Assembly: GCF_038784515.1 (NCBI RefSeq)
Contig: NZ_CP152376.1
Span: forward strand, 496,001-560,000
Direction: 5' to 3'
Length of the DNA stretch: 64,000 nt
Source: Rhodoferax sp. GW822-FHT02A01
GTDB lineage: Bacteria; Pseudomonadota; Gammaproteobacteria; Burkholderiales; Burkholderiaceae_C
Of this stretch, positions 17,619-25,232 are shown piece after piece (position 1 is the first letter of the stretch; each line of letters opens with the position of its first letter). A program made the translations under genes and the position numbers. The notes under the pieces are model-generated. The model did no database searches. It was not told the origin of the DNA and saw only the letters and a program-made list of their open reading frames with translations.

Positions 17619-18065
17619 ATGGCCGCCTACCAACTTGCCCAACTCAACATCGCGCAGATGCGCACGCCCATGGACTCGCCCGAGATGGCCGACTTTGTCG
17701 CCAACCTAGACCGTATCAATGCGCTGGCCGACAGCGCGCCGGGCTTTGTCTGGCGCCTGGCAGGCGACGATGGCAACGCCACCGCGTTCCGCCCGTTTGG
17801 CGAAGACACACTGGTCAACCTGTCGGTGTGGGACAACGTGGACGCCTTGGGCGCGTTCGTCTACAAGACGGCGCATGTGGAAATCATGAAGCGGCGCAAG
17901 GAGTGGTTCGACCGCATGGAGCAGGCCTATATGGTGCTGTGGTGGGTACCCGCCGACCACCGCCCCGATGAGGCCGAAGCCAAGGATAGGCTGCAGACCC
18001 TGCGCACCCTGGGCCCGACCGACAAGGCCTTTACTTTCAAGCAGCCTTTCCCCGCGCCGCTATGA
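17619..18065 (+). CDS. DUF3291 domain protein
   Basis: The 148-aa protein matches the DUF3291 family, which has an ABM-monooxygenase-like fold: AYQLAQLNIAQMRTPMDSPE at the start, GFVWRLAGDDGNATAFRPFG and LVNLSVWDNVDALGAFVYKT in the middle, and the EQAYMVLWWVPADHRP segment. Its biochemical role is not established. It is 11 nt after the dehydratase gene and overlaps the racemase gene by 4 nt (ATGA), so it belongs to the same unit. Confidence 0.85.
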   Translation: MAAYQLAQLNIAQMRTPMDSPEMADFVANLDRINALADSAPGFVWRLAGDDGNATAFRPFGEDTLVNLSVWDNVDALGAFVYKTAHVEIMKRRKEWFDRMEQAYMVLWWVPADHRPDEAEAKDRLQTLRTLGPTDKAFTFKQPFPAPL

Positions 18066-18763
18066 AGACCATTGGCCTCATCGGTGGCATGAGCTGGGAG
18101 TCCACTGCCCTCTACTACCGCCAGATCAACGAAGGTATCAAGCAGCGCCTGGGTGGACTGCACTCGGCCAAGCTGATTCTGCTGAGTGTGGACTTTGCCG
18201 AGATCGAAGTGCTGCAGCGCGCCGGCGACTGGCAGGCCGCCGGTGAAATCCTGGCGCAGGCAGCACGCACGCTGCAGATCGCTGGAGCCGACTTTCTGGT
18301 GCTGTGTACCAACACCATGCACAAGGTGGCGCCTGCCATCGAGGCCGCGGCCACCATCCCCCTGCTGCATGTGGCAGACCCTACGGCACAGGCTATCCGG
18401 GCAGCCGGTTTTTCCAAGGTGGGACTAATCGGCACGCGCTTCACCATGGAGCAGAGTTTCTACAAGGACCGCCTGATCCAGCGGCACGGACTGCAGGTGG
18501 TGCTGCCCGATGAGGCCGATCGCGCCACGGTGCATCGCATCATCTTTGAGGAGCTGTGCCTGGGAAAGACCACCGAAGCTTCGCGCGCCGAATACCGCCG
18601 CGTGATGGCAGGCCTGGTGCAGCAAGGTGCCGAGTGCATCATCCTGGGTTGCACGGAAATTACGCTGCTCGTGGGTGCGGAGGATGCAACCGTGCCGCTG
18701 TTTGACACAACGGCTTTGCACGGGCAGGCGGCGGTGGAACTGGCATTGCAACAGACCGACTGA
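18062..18763 (+). CDS. Aspartate/glutamate racemase-family protein
   Basis: The 233-aa protein is a PLP-independent amino-acid racemase of the Asp/Glu/hydantoin family. It opens KTIGLIGGMSWESTALYYR. The two catalytic cysteines are present: Cys82 in VLCTNTMHK and Cys197 in ILGCTEITLL. It interconverts L and D forms of an acidic amino acid, or a relative. It is the last gene of the MocR-linked set and overlaps the DUF3291 gene. The next gene is on the opposite strand. Confidence 0.92.
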   Translation: MKTIGLIGGMSWESTALYYRQINEGIKQRLGGLHSAKLILLSVDFAEIEVLQRAGDWQAAGEILAQAARTLQIAGADFLVLCTNTMHKVAPAIEAAATIPLLHVADPTAQAIRAAGFSKVGLIGTRFTMEQSFYKDRLIQRHGLQVVLPDEADRATVHRIIFEELCLGKTTEASRAEYRRVMAGLVQQGAECIILGCTEITLLVGAEDATVPLFDTTALHGQAAVELALQQTD

Positions 18764-18794
18764 CCTGCAAGGCAACGCTAGCAGCTCATTCCTG

Positions 18795-19322
18795 TCACAG
18801 ACTGCGTCCCATAAACCGCCACCTTTCGCGAAACTGGACGGGAACCTCTGTCTCTTCATAGGCCGCACAGTCGACAAAGCCGCAGGCTTCGTACGCTCTG
18901 TGCGCAGAAGTCATGAAAGGTGCGGAGTCCAGGAGCGCGCGCTCATATCCGAAAGCACCCGCGTCTGACAACAGGCGCCTGAGCATCCGTTCTCCCAATT
19001 TGTTGCCTCTGTATTGCGGGCTGAAATAAATGCGTTTGATTTCCGCTGTGCCTTTGCGCAGATAGCGCAGACCACCCATGCCTGCCAGACCTCCATCCAC
19101 ATAGACCAGGTAGAAAATCCCCTTGGGAGGTGGATCACCACAGACCTTGTCGATAACGGCTGCAACGTACTCGTTCACCGACACACCCGCAATGTCGTTC
19201 ATGGGTACGGCGAAATACGCCTCGATTTCCCCGAATGCCCAAGTCATGTATTCGAGGTTGAGACTTATGAGTGCGGCGCGGTCCCGTACTGCATCAGCAA
19301 CTGTGAATTCCACGTGGGGCAT
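18795..19322 (-). CDS. GNAT-family N-acetyltransferase
   Basis: The 175-aa protein has the GNAT core: a beta strand with FYLVYVDGGLAGMGGLRYL, then the acetyl-CoA loop IYFSPQYRGNKLGERMLRRL (the R-G-N-K-L-G pattern), then YERALLDSAPFMTSAHRAYE. Substrate unknown. The ATG at 19322 has a strong GAAGGAAG ribosome site, so a 38-residue N-terminal extension in the same frame is rejected. It converges on the racemase gene and is divergent from the leader-hom unit. Confidence 0.86.
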   Translation of the reverse strand: MPHVEFTVADAVRDRAALISLNLEYMTWAFGEIEAYFAVPMNDIAGVSVNEYVAAVIDKVCGDPPPKGIFYLVYVDGGLAGMGGLRYLRKGTAEIKRIYFSPQYRGNKLGERMLRRLLSDAGAFGYERALLDSAPFMTSAHRAYEACGFVDCAAYEETEVPVQFRERWRFMGRSL

Positions 19323-19379
19323 AGGCTTCCTTCTTTTGACCTCGTCGGGGCGGGTGGGGTCAGTGTACGAGGGTCGCTT

Positions 19380-19388
19380 TGCTACACT
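19380..19388 (+). promoter_or_regulatory. Extended -10 promoter of the leader-hom unit
   Basis: TGC directly followed by TACACT (19383-19388) forms an extended -10 element. It would place the transcription start near 19395, the ATG of the leader peptide. No good -35 hexamer is seen, which is tolerated by extended -10 promoters. The call is from pattern only. Confidence 0.45.
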
Positions 19389-19394
19389 GCATGC

Positions 19395-19514
19395 ATGTTC
19401 TGCAAGCCTTTCTCCGATGCCTTCACTGCCCTGCAACGGGCCTTGAATGCCACACCCGCCTCCGTGCGAACGGAGCTTGCACGCATTACCACCATTACCA
19501 CCACGGCCACCTGA
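19395..19514 (+). CDS. Threonine-type attenuation leader peptide
   Basis: This 39-codon frame ends in the residues RITTITTTAT followed by TGA. Six threonine and two isoleucine codons fill the last nine positions. That is the signature of threonine-operon leader peptides such as E. coli ThrL. It lies directly upstream of a homoserine dehydrogenase gene, the right target for threonine-controlled attenuation. The start is less certain than the end: ATG 19395 coincides with the predicted transcript start, and TTG 19443 is a possible internal start. A 10-bp hairpin begins inside its last codons. Confidence 0.72.
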   Translation: MFCKPFSDAFTALQRALNATPASVRTELARITTITTTAT

Positions 19515-19530
19515 GTCGTGCAGGTGGCCG
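19504..19530 (+). promoter_or_regulatory. Leader hairpin overlapping the Thr codons and stop
   Basis: CGGCCACCTG at 19504-19513 is the exact complement of CAGGTGGCCG at 19521-19530, with a 7-nt loop. The left arm contains the last Thr codons and part of the stop codon of the leader peptide, so a ribosome stalled there would block the hairpin. No T-run follows, so it is not a simple intrinsic terminator. Confidence 0.65.
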
Positions 19531-19570
19531 TCCCGGCTGCCTTCTGGTGTCTCTTCAAACAGTTCCCAGC

Positions 19571-19598
19571 CCAGGCAGTTGGGTTTTCAACTGTCTGG
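19571..19598 (+). promoter_or_regulatory. Second leader hairpin covering the hom ribosome site
   Basis: CCAGGCAGTTG (19571-19581) pairs with CAACTGTCTGG (19588-19598), with one G-U pair and a 6-nt loop. The 3' arm runs into GGAG at 19597-19600, the likely ribosome site for the ATG at 19607. An alternative pairing of 19537-19547 with 19566-19578 would be mutually exclusive with this hairpin. This suggests control of translation start rather than termination. Confidence 0.55.
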
Positions 19599-19606
19599 AG
19601 AGCAAG

Positions 19607-20683
19607 ATGTTTCAAGCAATCACAAATACAAATCATGGCCCCGTTCCTTTCCACGCGGAACAGGCGCCGCTGCGGGTAGGCCTGCTCGGCCTGGGCACAG
19701 TAGGCGGCGGCACCTACCGTGTGCTCGTGCGCAATCAGGCACTCATCGCGGCGCGCTGTGGCCGAGCCATCACCATCACTGCGATAGCGGTTCGCAATAC
19801 AGCGCGGGCGCAAGCGATGGTTGGGTCTGAGGTGCGGGTGCTGTCGGACCCGTTCGCTCTGGTAAACCAGCCCGATATCGACGTGGTGGTAGAGACCATA
19901 GGCGGCACCACGCTAGCCAAGGAGCTGGTGTTGCAAGCCATTGCCAACGGCAAGCATGTGGTCACTGCCAACAAGGCGCTGCTGGCCGAACATGGCGCGG
20001 AGGTATTTGCAGCGGCGCAGGCGTGCGGCGTGATCGTGGCGTATGAGGGCGCGGTGGCTGTGGCCATTCCCATCGTCAAGGCCTTGCGCGAGGGCCTGGC
20101 CGCCAATCGCGTGGAAAGCGTTAGCGGCATCCTCAACGGCACCACCAACTTCATCCTGACCGAAATGCAGGACAAGGGTGTGGACTTTGACAAGGCCCTG
20201 CGTGAAGCGCAGGCGCGCGGCTTTGCCGAAGCTGATCCGCACCTGGACGTGCAAGGCATTGACGCCGCGCACAAGCTCTGCCTGCTGGCGGCCATTGCGT
20301 TTGGCACGCCCATCTCGCTCGCGCAGGTGGACGTGCAGGGCATAGCGCACCTGCAGCCGCGCGACATGGAAGAGGCCAAGCAACAGGGCTGCCGCATCAA
20401 GCTGCTGGCCGTGGCCAAGCGGGATACACATGGCCTCCACCTGTCGGTCCGGCCGACGCTGGTACCGGCGCAGGACTGGCTGGGCTGCGTGAGCGGCTCC
20501 ATGAACGGCATCCTGGTACGCAGCGACGCGGCAGGCGACACGTTTTATTACGGCGCAGGCGCAGGTTCCGAGCAAACCGCCTCTGCCGTGATTGCCGACC
20601 TGGTGGATGTGGCAAGGGCGATGCACTGCCCGCCGCAGTTTCGCGTTCCCTACCTGGGCACCCCGATACAAAGCTTCTCCTGA
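19607..20683 (+). CDS. hom: Homoserine dehydrogenase, short form without ACT domain
   Basis: The 358-aa protein reduces aspartate semialdehyde to homoserine in threonine and methionine synthesis. The NAD(P)-binding motif GLGTVG is at 28-33. TANKALLAEHG, YEGAVAVAIPIV, GGILNGTTNFILTEM and FAEADPHLDVQGIDAAHKL are the family motifs in order. The protein stops soon after the catalytic domain, whereas the common bacterial enzyme is about 430 aa with a C-terminal ACT domain. Feedback by threonine is therefore probably lost and replaced by the leader upstream. I start it at ATG 19607 with GGAG; a longer in-frame start would run into the leader. Confidence 0.88.
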   Translation: MFQAITNTNHGPVPFHAEQAPLRVGLLGLGTVGGGTYRVLVRNQALIAARCGRAITITAIAVRNTARAQAMVGSEVRVLSDPFALVNQPDIDVVVETIGGTTLAKELVLQAIANGKHVVTANKALLAEHGAEVFAAAQACGVIVAYEGAVAVAIPIVKALREGLAANRVESVSGILNGTTNFILTEMQDKGVDFDKALREAQARGFAEADPHLDVQGIDAAHKLCLLAAIAFGTPISLAQVDVQGIAHLQPRDMEEAKQQGCRIKLLAVAKRDTHGLHLSVRPTLVPAQDWLGCVSGSMNGILVRSDAAGDTFYYGAGAGSEQTASAVIADLVDVARAMHCPPQFRVPYLGTPIQSFS

Positions 20684-20720
20684 AAGCGGTTTTTCCAATC
20701 CATGACACACTGCGCCCCCT

Positions 20721-22073
20721 ATGACCCGTACCGCAACCAGCGCCCCTGCAGCACCCGCCCGCTACTTGAGTGGCTCCCTGTTCCACCATGTGTTCGTCAT
20801 GGCCGGTACCGGGGCCATCGGGCTGGTGGCGGTGTTTGCGGTGGACCTGATCAACCTGTTCTACATCTCGCTGCTGGGTGAAAAGGAGATTGCGGCAGCG
20901 GTGGGCTTTGCCGGGGTGGTGGCGTTTTTCCATACCTCGATCTGCATCGGGCTGATGATCGGCATTACCGCCTGCGTGGCCCGAGCCATTGGTGCCGGCC
21001 ACATGCAGGACGCGCGCCGCATGGCAACCCACAGCCAGCTGATCATGGTGGCCATCGCTGCCGTATTGGGCCTGGGCACGGTGGTGGTACTACCGGCACT
21101 GCTGAATGCGCTGGGTGCCACCGGGGAAGTGGCGCGACTGGCGCAGCGCTATCTCACGGTGACCATGCCTTCGGTACCGCTGCTCGGCATCGGCATGGCC
21201 ACGTCGGCCCTGCTGCGTTCGGTAGGCGATGCGCGACGCTCCATGTGGGTGACGCTGGGCGCGGCTGCGGTCACTGCCTGCCTGGACCCGCTGTTCATTT
21301 TCGTGTTCGGCCTGGGTTTGGATGGCGCCGCCATTGTCTCGGTGATTGCACGCTGCGTCATGGTGGGCTTGGGCGCGTTCGGTGTGTGGCGTGTGCATCA
21401 CATGCTGGGGCCGGTCGAGTGGCAGCACTTCTCCGCCGACGCCCGCGCGCTCTCGGCCATTGCCGCACCCGCAGTGCTTTCCAACCTGGCCACGCCGGTG
21501 GGCGCTGCCTTTGTGACGCACAGCGTGGCGCAGTTCGGCCCGTCCGCCGTGGCCGGGCAGGCCACCATTGACCGCATCACCCCCGTGGCGTTCGGGCTGA
21601 TCTATTCCCTCAGCGGTGCGGTCGGTCCCATCCTGTCACAGAACCTGGGCGCCCGACAGTTCGACCGCGTGCGCGCCTGCATGCGTGCCAGCCTGTGGTT
21701 CATGGCGCTGGCGGTAGGCGCCGCCTGGTTGCTGCTGGCGCTGCTGCAAGGCCTGCTGATACGCGCGTTTTCTCTGGAAGGCGTGGCAGCCGAGATGGTG
21801 CACGCGTTCTGCTCCTGGATTTGCGCCAGCTTTCTGTTTGCCGGAGCCCTGTTCGTAGCCAACGCGGCATTCAACAACCTGGGCCGCCCACTGTGGTCTA
21901 CCGGTTTCAACTGGGCACGTGCCACCCTGGGCACCATTCCCTTTGCCTGGTGGGGCGCGCAATACGGCCCGGTGCAGGTGATGGTGGGGCAAGCTGCAGG
22001 GCTGGTGATCTTCGGCACCCTGGCGATGCTCACCGCCCAGTGGCTGACGCGGCGCTTTGGCGACACGCACTGA
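20721..22073 (+). CDS. MATE-family efflux transporter
   Basis: The 450-aa protein has twelve hydrophobic segments in two halves, as in MATE (NorM/DinF) antiporters. Typical features are DLINLFYISLLGEKEIAAAV near residue 36 and the second-half repeat starting around FGPSAVAGQATIDRITPVAF. It exports organic cations or drugs by Na+ or H+ exchange; the substrate is unknown. It lies 37 nt after hom on the same strand and may be read from the same transcript. Confidence 0.9.
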   Translation: MTRTATSAPAAPARYLSGSLFHHVFVMAGTGAIGLVAVFAVDLINLFYISLLGEKEIAAAVGFAGVVAFFHTSICIGLMIGITACVARAIGAGHMQDARRMATHSQLIMVAIAAVLGLGTVVVLPALLNALGATGEVARLAQRYLTVTMPSVPLLGIGMATSALLRSVGDARRSMWVTLGAAAVTACLDPLFIFVFGLGLDGAAIVSVIARCVMVGLGAFGVWRVHHMLGPVEWQHFSADARALSAIAAPAVLSNLATPVGAAFVTHSVAQFGPSAVAGQATIDRITPVAFGLIYSLSGAVGPILSQNLGARQFDRVRACMRASLWFMALAVGAAWLLLALLQGLLIRAFSLEGVAAEMVHAFCSWICASFLFAGALFVANAAFNNLGRPLWSTGFNWARATLGTIPFAWWGAQYGPVQVMVGQAAGLVIFGTLAMLTAQWLTRRFGDTH

Positions 22074-22098
22074 GGCCCAGGTCTCTTACAGTGCAGCC

Positions 22099-22773
22099 AT
22101 GGGAACTCTCTATCTGGTCCGCCATGGACAAGCCTCGCTGGGCGCCGACAACTACGACAACCTGAGCGGCTTGGGCCAGCGCCAGTCAGTGCGCCTGGGT
22201 GAATACCTGGCCCACAAGGGCCTGCAGTTCGACGCGGTCTATACCGGTAGCCTCAAGCGCCATGCGCAGACCTGGGCCGGCATCGCGCAAGGCATGGGAA
22301 GCAGTAAGTCCCTAGAGCCCACCGTGCGCACGGGCCTCAACGAGTACAACAGCGAAGCGGTGATCCGCAGCACCTCCACCGAACCCGCGCCACGCCCGAC
22401 CACACCCGAGTCCGTGCGTGCGCATTTCCTGCGCCTGCGCAACGGCCTGCAGCAATGGGCCGCAGGCAGCGTCACGCCCGAAGGCATGCTGCCCTACCGA
22501 GACTTTGCAGGGGGTGTGGCCGAAGTGCTTGCGCAGATACGTAGCCAGCACAGCGGCAATGTGCTGCTGGTCAGCAGCGGCGGACCGATTGCCACAGCGG
22601 TGGCGCTGACCCTGGGCACCAGCCCCGAGGCGTTTGTGGAGCTCAATATGCGCATCCGCAACACGGCGCTCACCGAATTTGCGTTCACGCCCAAGCGCCA
22701 GGCCTTGCTCACTTTCAACACCCTGCCCCATCTGGACGCAGCGCCCTACGCCGACTGGGCCAGCTACTCCTGA
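22099..22773 (+). CDS. Histidine phosphatase (phosphoglycerate mutase-like) family protein
   Basis: The 224-aa protein opens GTLYLVRHGQASLGADNYDN, with the Arg8-His9-Gly10 motif that holds the phosphorylated histidine. A second part has LLVSSGGPIATAVALTLG, where the second catalytic position is usually a His in the motif SHG; here it reads SSGG, so that residue may be missing or replaced. Function and substrate are unknown. The ATG at 22099 is chosen because a longer start would overlap the MATE gene. It converges on the creatininase gene. Confidence 0.87.
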   Translation: MGTLYLVRHGQASLGADNYDNLSGLGQRQSVRLGEYLAHKGLQFDAVYTGSLKRHAQTWAGIAQGMGSSKSLEPTVRTGLNEYNSEAVIRSTSTEPAPRPTTPESVRAHFLRLRNGLQQWAAGSVTPEGMLPYRDFAGGVAEVLAQIRSQHSGNVLLVSSGGPIATAVALTLGTSPEAFVELNMRIRNTALTEFAFTPKRQALLTFNTLPHLDAAPYADWASYS

Positions 22774-22780
22774 GAGCGCA

Positions 22781-23623
22781 TTACAGCCGCGGCTTGTCGA
22801 CCAGCGTACTCATGGGAAGCTGGTGCAGCTCGGCCAGCAGTTGCGCCAGGGCGCAGCCTGCCGCGTCGAGCACGCTGCGGCCTTTTTTCGCAGTGGCCGC
22901 CGCCGCATTGCCGACCGCACCGGCGGGGTTGTAGTCCTGGGTCTGCCAGGCCAGCTTGGCGCTCTTGCCATTGCCCAGGATGGCGTACTGGCTGGCGCGC
23001 TCCTGCGAAGTGGAGGCAAAGTTCTGCGCGTGGTCCATATCCACTACCTGCGGCTGCAGCGCCAGCATCATGGAAGTCTCTATGTCTCCTGCGTGGATGC
23101 CGAAGCGGTGCTCGTCGGCACTGAACTGCGCATTCACATCCTCACCCTGCGGTCCGACCAAGGGCAAGCCAAACCAGTTGACGCTGTAGACCAGCATGCC
23201 CAGCCGCGCGCGCAGGTCACGCGCCACCACATCGAGCAGACCCACCTGGCCGCCATGCGAATTGAGCAGCACCAGCTTGCGCACTCCGGCAGCGGCCACG
23301 CTTTCGCCGATGTCGGTCCACAGGCGGATCAGCGTTTCGGACTTGAGTGTCAGCGTACCCGCATAGGCTGCATGCTCCGGGCTGAAGCCCACGGCCTGCG
23401 TGGGCAGGAACAGGGCCGGTACATCGGCGGCCAGCTGCGGCAATGTGGCGGCGATCACGCCGTCCACCAGCGCGGTGTCCACGCACAGCGGCAGATGCGG
23501 ACCATGCTGCTCGGTGGCCGCCAGCGGCAGCACGGCGATGATCTGCGGCATGCGGCCATGGGCCTGTGCCTGTGCAAAGTCGCGCGCTGTCCAGTCCGCC
23601 CAGAATCGTGATGTGGTTCTCAT
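22781..23623 (-). CDS. Creatininase-family amidohydrolase
   Basis: The 280-aa protein carries the metal-ligand pattern of creatininases: Glu38 and His40 in ATEQHGPHLPL, Asp49, NSHGG at 121-125, and His177/Glu182 in HAGDIETS. Family members include creatinine amidohydrolase, MftE-type peptide proteases and riboflavin-pathway formamide hydrolases. The function here cannot be read from the sequence. Its ATG overlaps the stop of the radical-SAM gene by 4 nt, so the two are translationally coupled. Confidence 0.88.
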   Translation of the reverse strand: MRTTSRFWADWTARDFAQAQAHGRMPQIIAVLPLAATEQHGPHLPLCVDTALVDGVIAATLPQLAADVPALFLPTQAVGFSPEHAAYAGTLTLKSETLIRLWTDIGESVAAAGVRKLVLLNSHGGQVGLLDVVARDLRARLGMLVYSVNWFGLPLVGPQGEDVNAQFSADEHRFGIHAGDIETSMMLALQPQVVDMDHAQNFASTSQERASQYAILGNGKSAKLAWQTQDYNPAGAVGNAAAATAKKGRSVLDAAGCALAQLLAELHQLPMSTLVDKPRL

Positions 23624-25215
23624 AGGTCTATCTTAGAGCGAGATGCCTGGTGGCGCTGCTGCCGTTGCGCGGCAGGCCGGTTGTGCGCATTCTGCTTTTC
23701 GCGGCGCGGCAGCAGGCCTTGCAGGGCGCTCGGGTTGGAGCGTGCGCCGCTGCCCACATAGTCCGCCAGCAGGGCTGCGCGTACCGCGTCTGCGGGCAGG
23801 GCCCGCACCTGCGTGAGGTAGTCAAACAAGGCGTCCACCAAATCTTCGGGCGTCAGTGCATGGGTGCTGCCAGTGCGCTGCCACAGCCACGCTGAAAAGT
23901 CGGACAGCGCGGCAAAGGCACTGCCGGCTTGCAGCAGCAGGCCGCAGCTTTTGCCAAAACGGCCGGAGTTGGCGAGCAAGTCCCAGTAGCGCGCCAGACG
24001 CGCAAAGGCCTGCGCTTCTGCGGCGCTGACGGCACCGGTGTGTTGCACGGTGTACGGCGGCAGCGGGTCATACACCATGCCTTCCTGCGCGGGCCCACCA
24101 GCCGGGCTGCGTTGCGCCAGCGGCGTGCCGCGCAAACGCTTGAGCAAGCCCAGTTGAATCTCATGGGGGCCCAGCGCGTACAGGCGGTCAAATCCCTGCG
24201 CAAAACTGTGCCAGCTCTCGCCGGGCAGGCCGAAGATCAGGTCGGTGTGCAGATGCGCCTGGGTGTGGGTCAGCAACCAGCGGATGTTGTCCTCTGTGCG
24301 CGGGTTGTCCTGCCGGCGCGATATCGCCTTTTGCACCTCCGGGTTGAAGCTCTGGATGCCGATCTCAAACTGTAGCGTGCCCGCGGGAAAGCGCACCAGC
24401 ATGTCCTTGAGCGCATCGGGCAAGTGGTCGGGCACCAATTCAAAGTGCAGAAACAGGCGCTCATGCGGCATGGCCTGCAGCGCGTCCAGAAAGAACTGCA
24501 GGATGCGCACCGACACATCCACCTTGAGGTTGAAGGTGCGGTCCACAAACTTGAAGCTGCGTGCACCCCGCGCCAGCAGCGACTGCAGTTCGAGCAGAAA
24601 CGGTTCCAGCGCAAAGGCCCAGGCGGTCTTGTCCAGAGCGCTCAGACAGAAAGCGCATTTGAACGGGCAACCGCGTGAGGCCTCCACATACAGCACACGC
24701 TGGGCCAGATCGGTGGCGCTGTAGTGGGCGTAGGGCAGAGTGAGTTCCGACAGGGGTGGCTGCTCACCGGCAATCACCTTCATCAGCGGCCTGGGCCCAT
24801 GCACCAGTGCTTTGCACAGTTTGGGGAAACTCACATCACCCCAGCCGGTAATCACGTAGTCTGACGCTTGCACGATGGCTTGCTGTTCCAGCTCGAAGCT
24901 CACCTCCGGCCCACCCAACACCACCTGGATCTGCGGGCACTGGCGCTTGAGCAGGCGAATGACTTCCTCGGTCTGCACCACATTCCAGATGTACACGCCA
25001 AAGCCCACGATGCGCACATCGGCATCCCCCAGCGACGCCAGCAGCTCGTCCACGATGGCCTGGGGTGCGCGGTGGATGGTGAACTCATGCAGCTGCGTCA
25101 CCGCTGTCAGATCGGCGCCGCCGTAAAGCGGCATGTTCGCCATCAGATAGCGCAAGCCCAGGGACGCGTGGATGTATTTGGCGTTGAGCGTGGCAAGGGC
25201 GATGCGAGCAGACAT
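23620..25215 (-). CDS. B12-binding-domain radical SAM protein (DUF4080 type)
   Basis: The 531-aa protein has an N-terminal cobalamin-binding-like domain (about residues 3-140, with VRIVGFGVYIWNVVQTEEVI and VVLGGPEVSFE) and a radical SAM domain. The iron-sulfur motif is Cys183-x3-Cys187-x2-Cys190 in SRGCPFKCAFC. The C-terminal part resembles DUF4080. No substrate is known. The start at 25215 is used because the upstream stretch of the frame is not protein-like. It is coupled to the creatininase gene and divergent from the DUF167 gene, with only 17 bp between the two starts. Confidence 0.87.
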   Translation of the reverse strand: MSARIALATLNAKYIHASLGLRYLMANMPLYGGADLTAVTQLHEFTIHRAPQAIVDELLASLGDADVRIVGFGVYIWNVVQTEEVIRLLKRQCPQIQVVLGGPEVSFELEQQAIVQASDYVITGWGDVSFPKLCKALVHGPRPLMKVIAGEQPPLSELTLPYAHYSATDLAQRVLYVEASRGCPFKCAFCLSALDKTAWAFALEPFLLELQSLLARGARSFKFVDRTFNLKVDVSVRILQFFLDALQAMPHERLFLHFELVPDHLPDALKDMLVRFPAGTLQFEIGIQSFNPEVQKAISRRQDNPRTEDNIRWLLTHTQAHLHTDLIFGLPGESWHSFAQGFDRLYALGPHEIQLGLLKRLRGTPLAQRSPAGGPAQEGMVYDPLPPYTVQHTGAVSAAEAQAFARLARYWDLLANSGRFGKSCGLLLQAGSAFAALSDFSAWLWQRTGSTHALTPEDLVDALFDYLTQVRALPADAVRAALLADYVGSGARSNPSALQGLLPRREKQNAHNRPAAQRQQRHQASRSKIDL

Positions 25216-25220
25216 GGCCG

Positions 25221-25227
25221 TATTATC
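25221..25227. promoter_or_regulatory. Bidirectional -10-like element in a 17-bp divergent spacer
   Basis: TATTAT (25221-25226) reads as a -10 element on the + strand, and the opposite strand reads GATAAT. On each strand the expected start of transcription falls at or next to the start codon (25233 on +, 25215 on -), which would make both transcripts leaderless. No clear -35 elements were found. Confidence 0.35.
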
Positions 25228-25232
25228 AAAGC

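Noticed and set aside
19504-19530. Simple intrinsic terminator in the hom leader
   Set aside because: The stem is strong, but no run of T follows. A translational or processing role is more likely.
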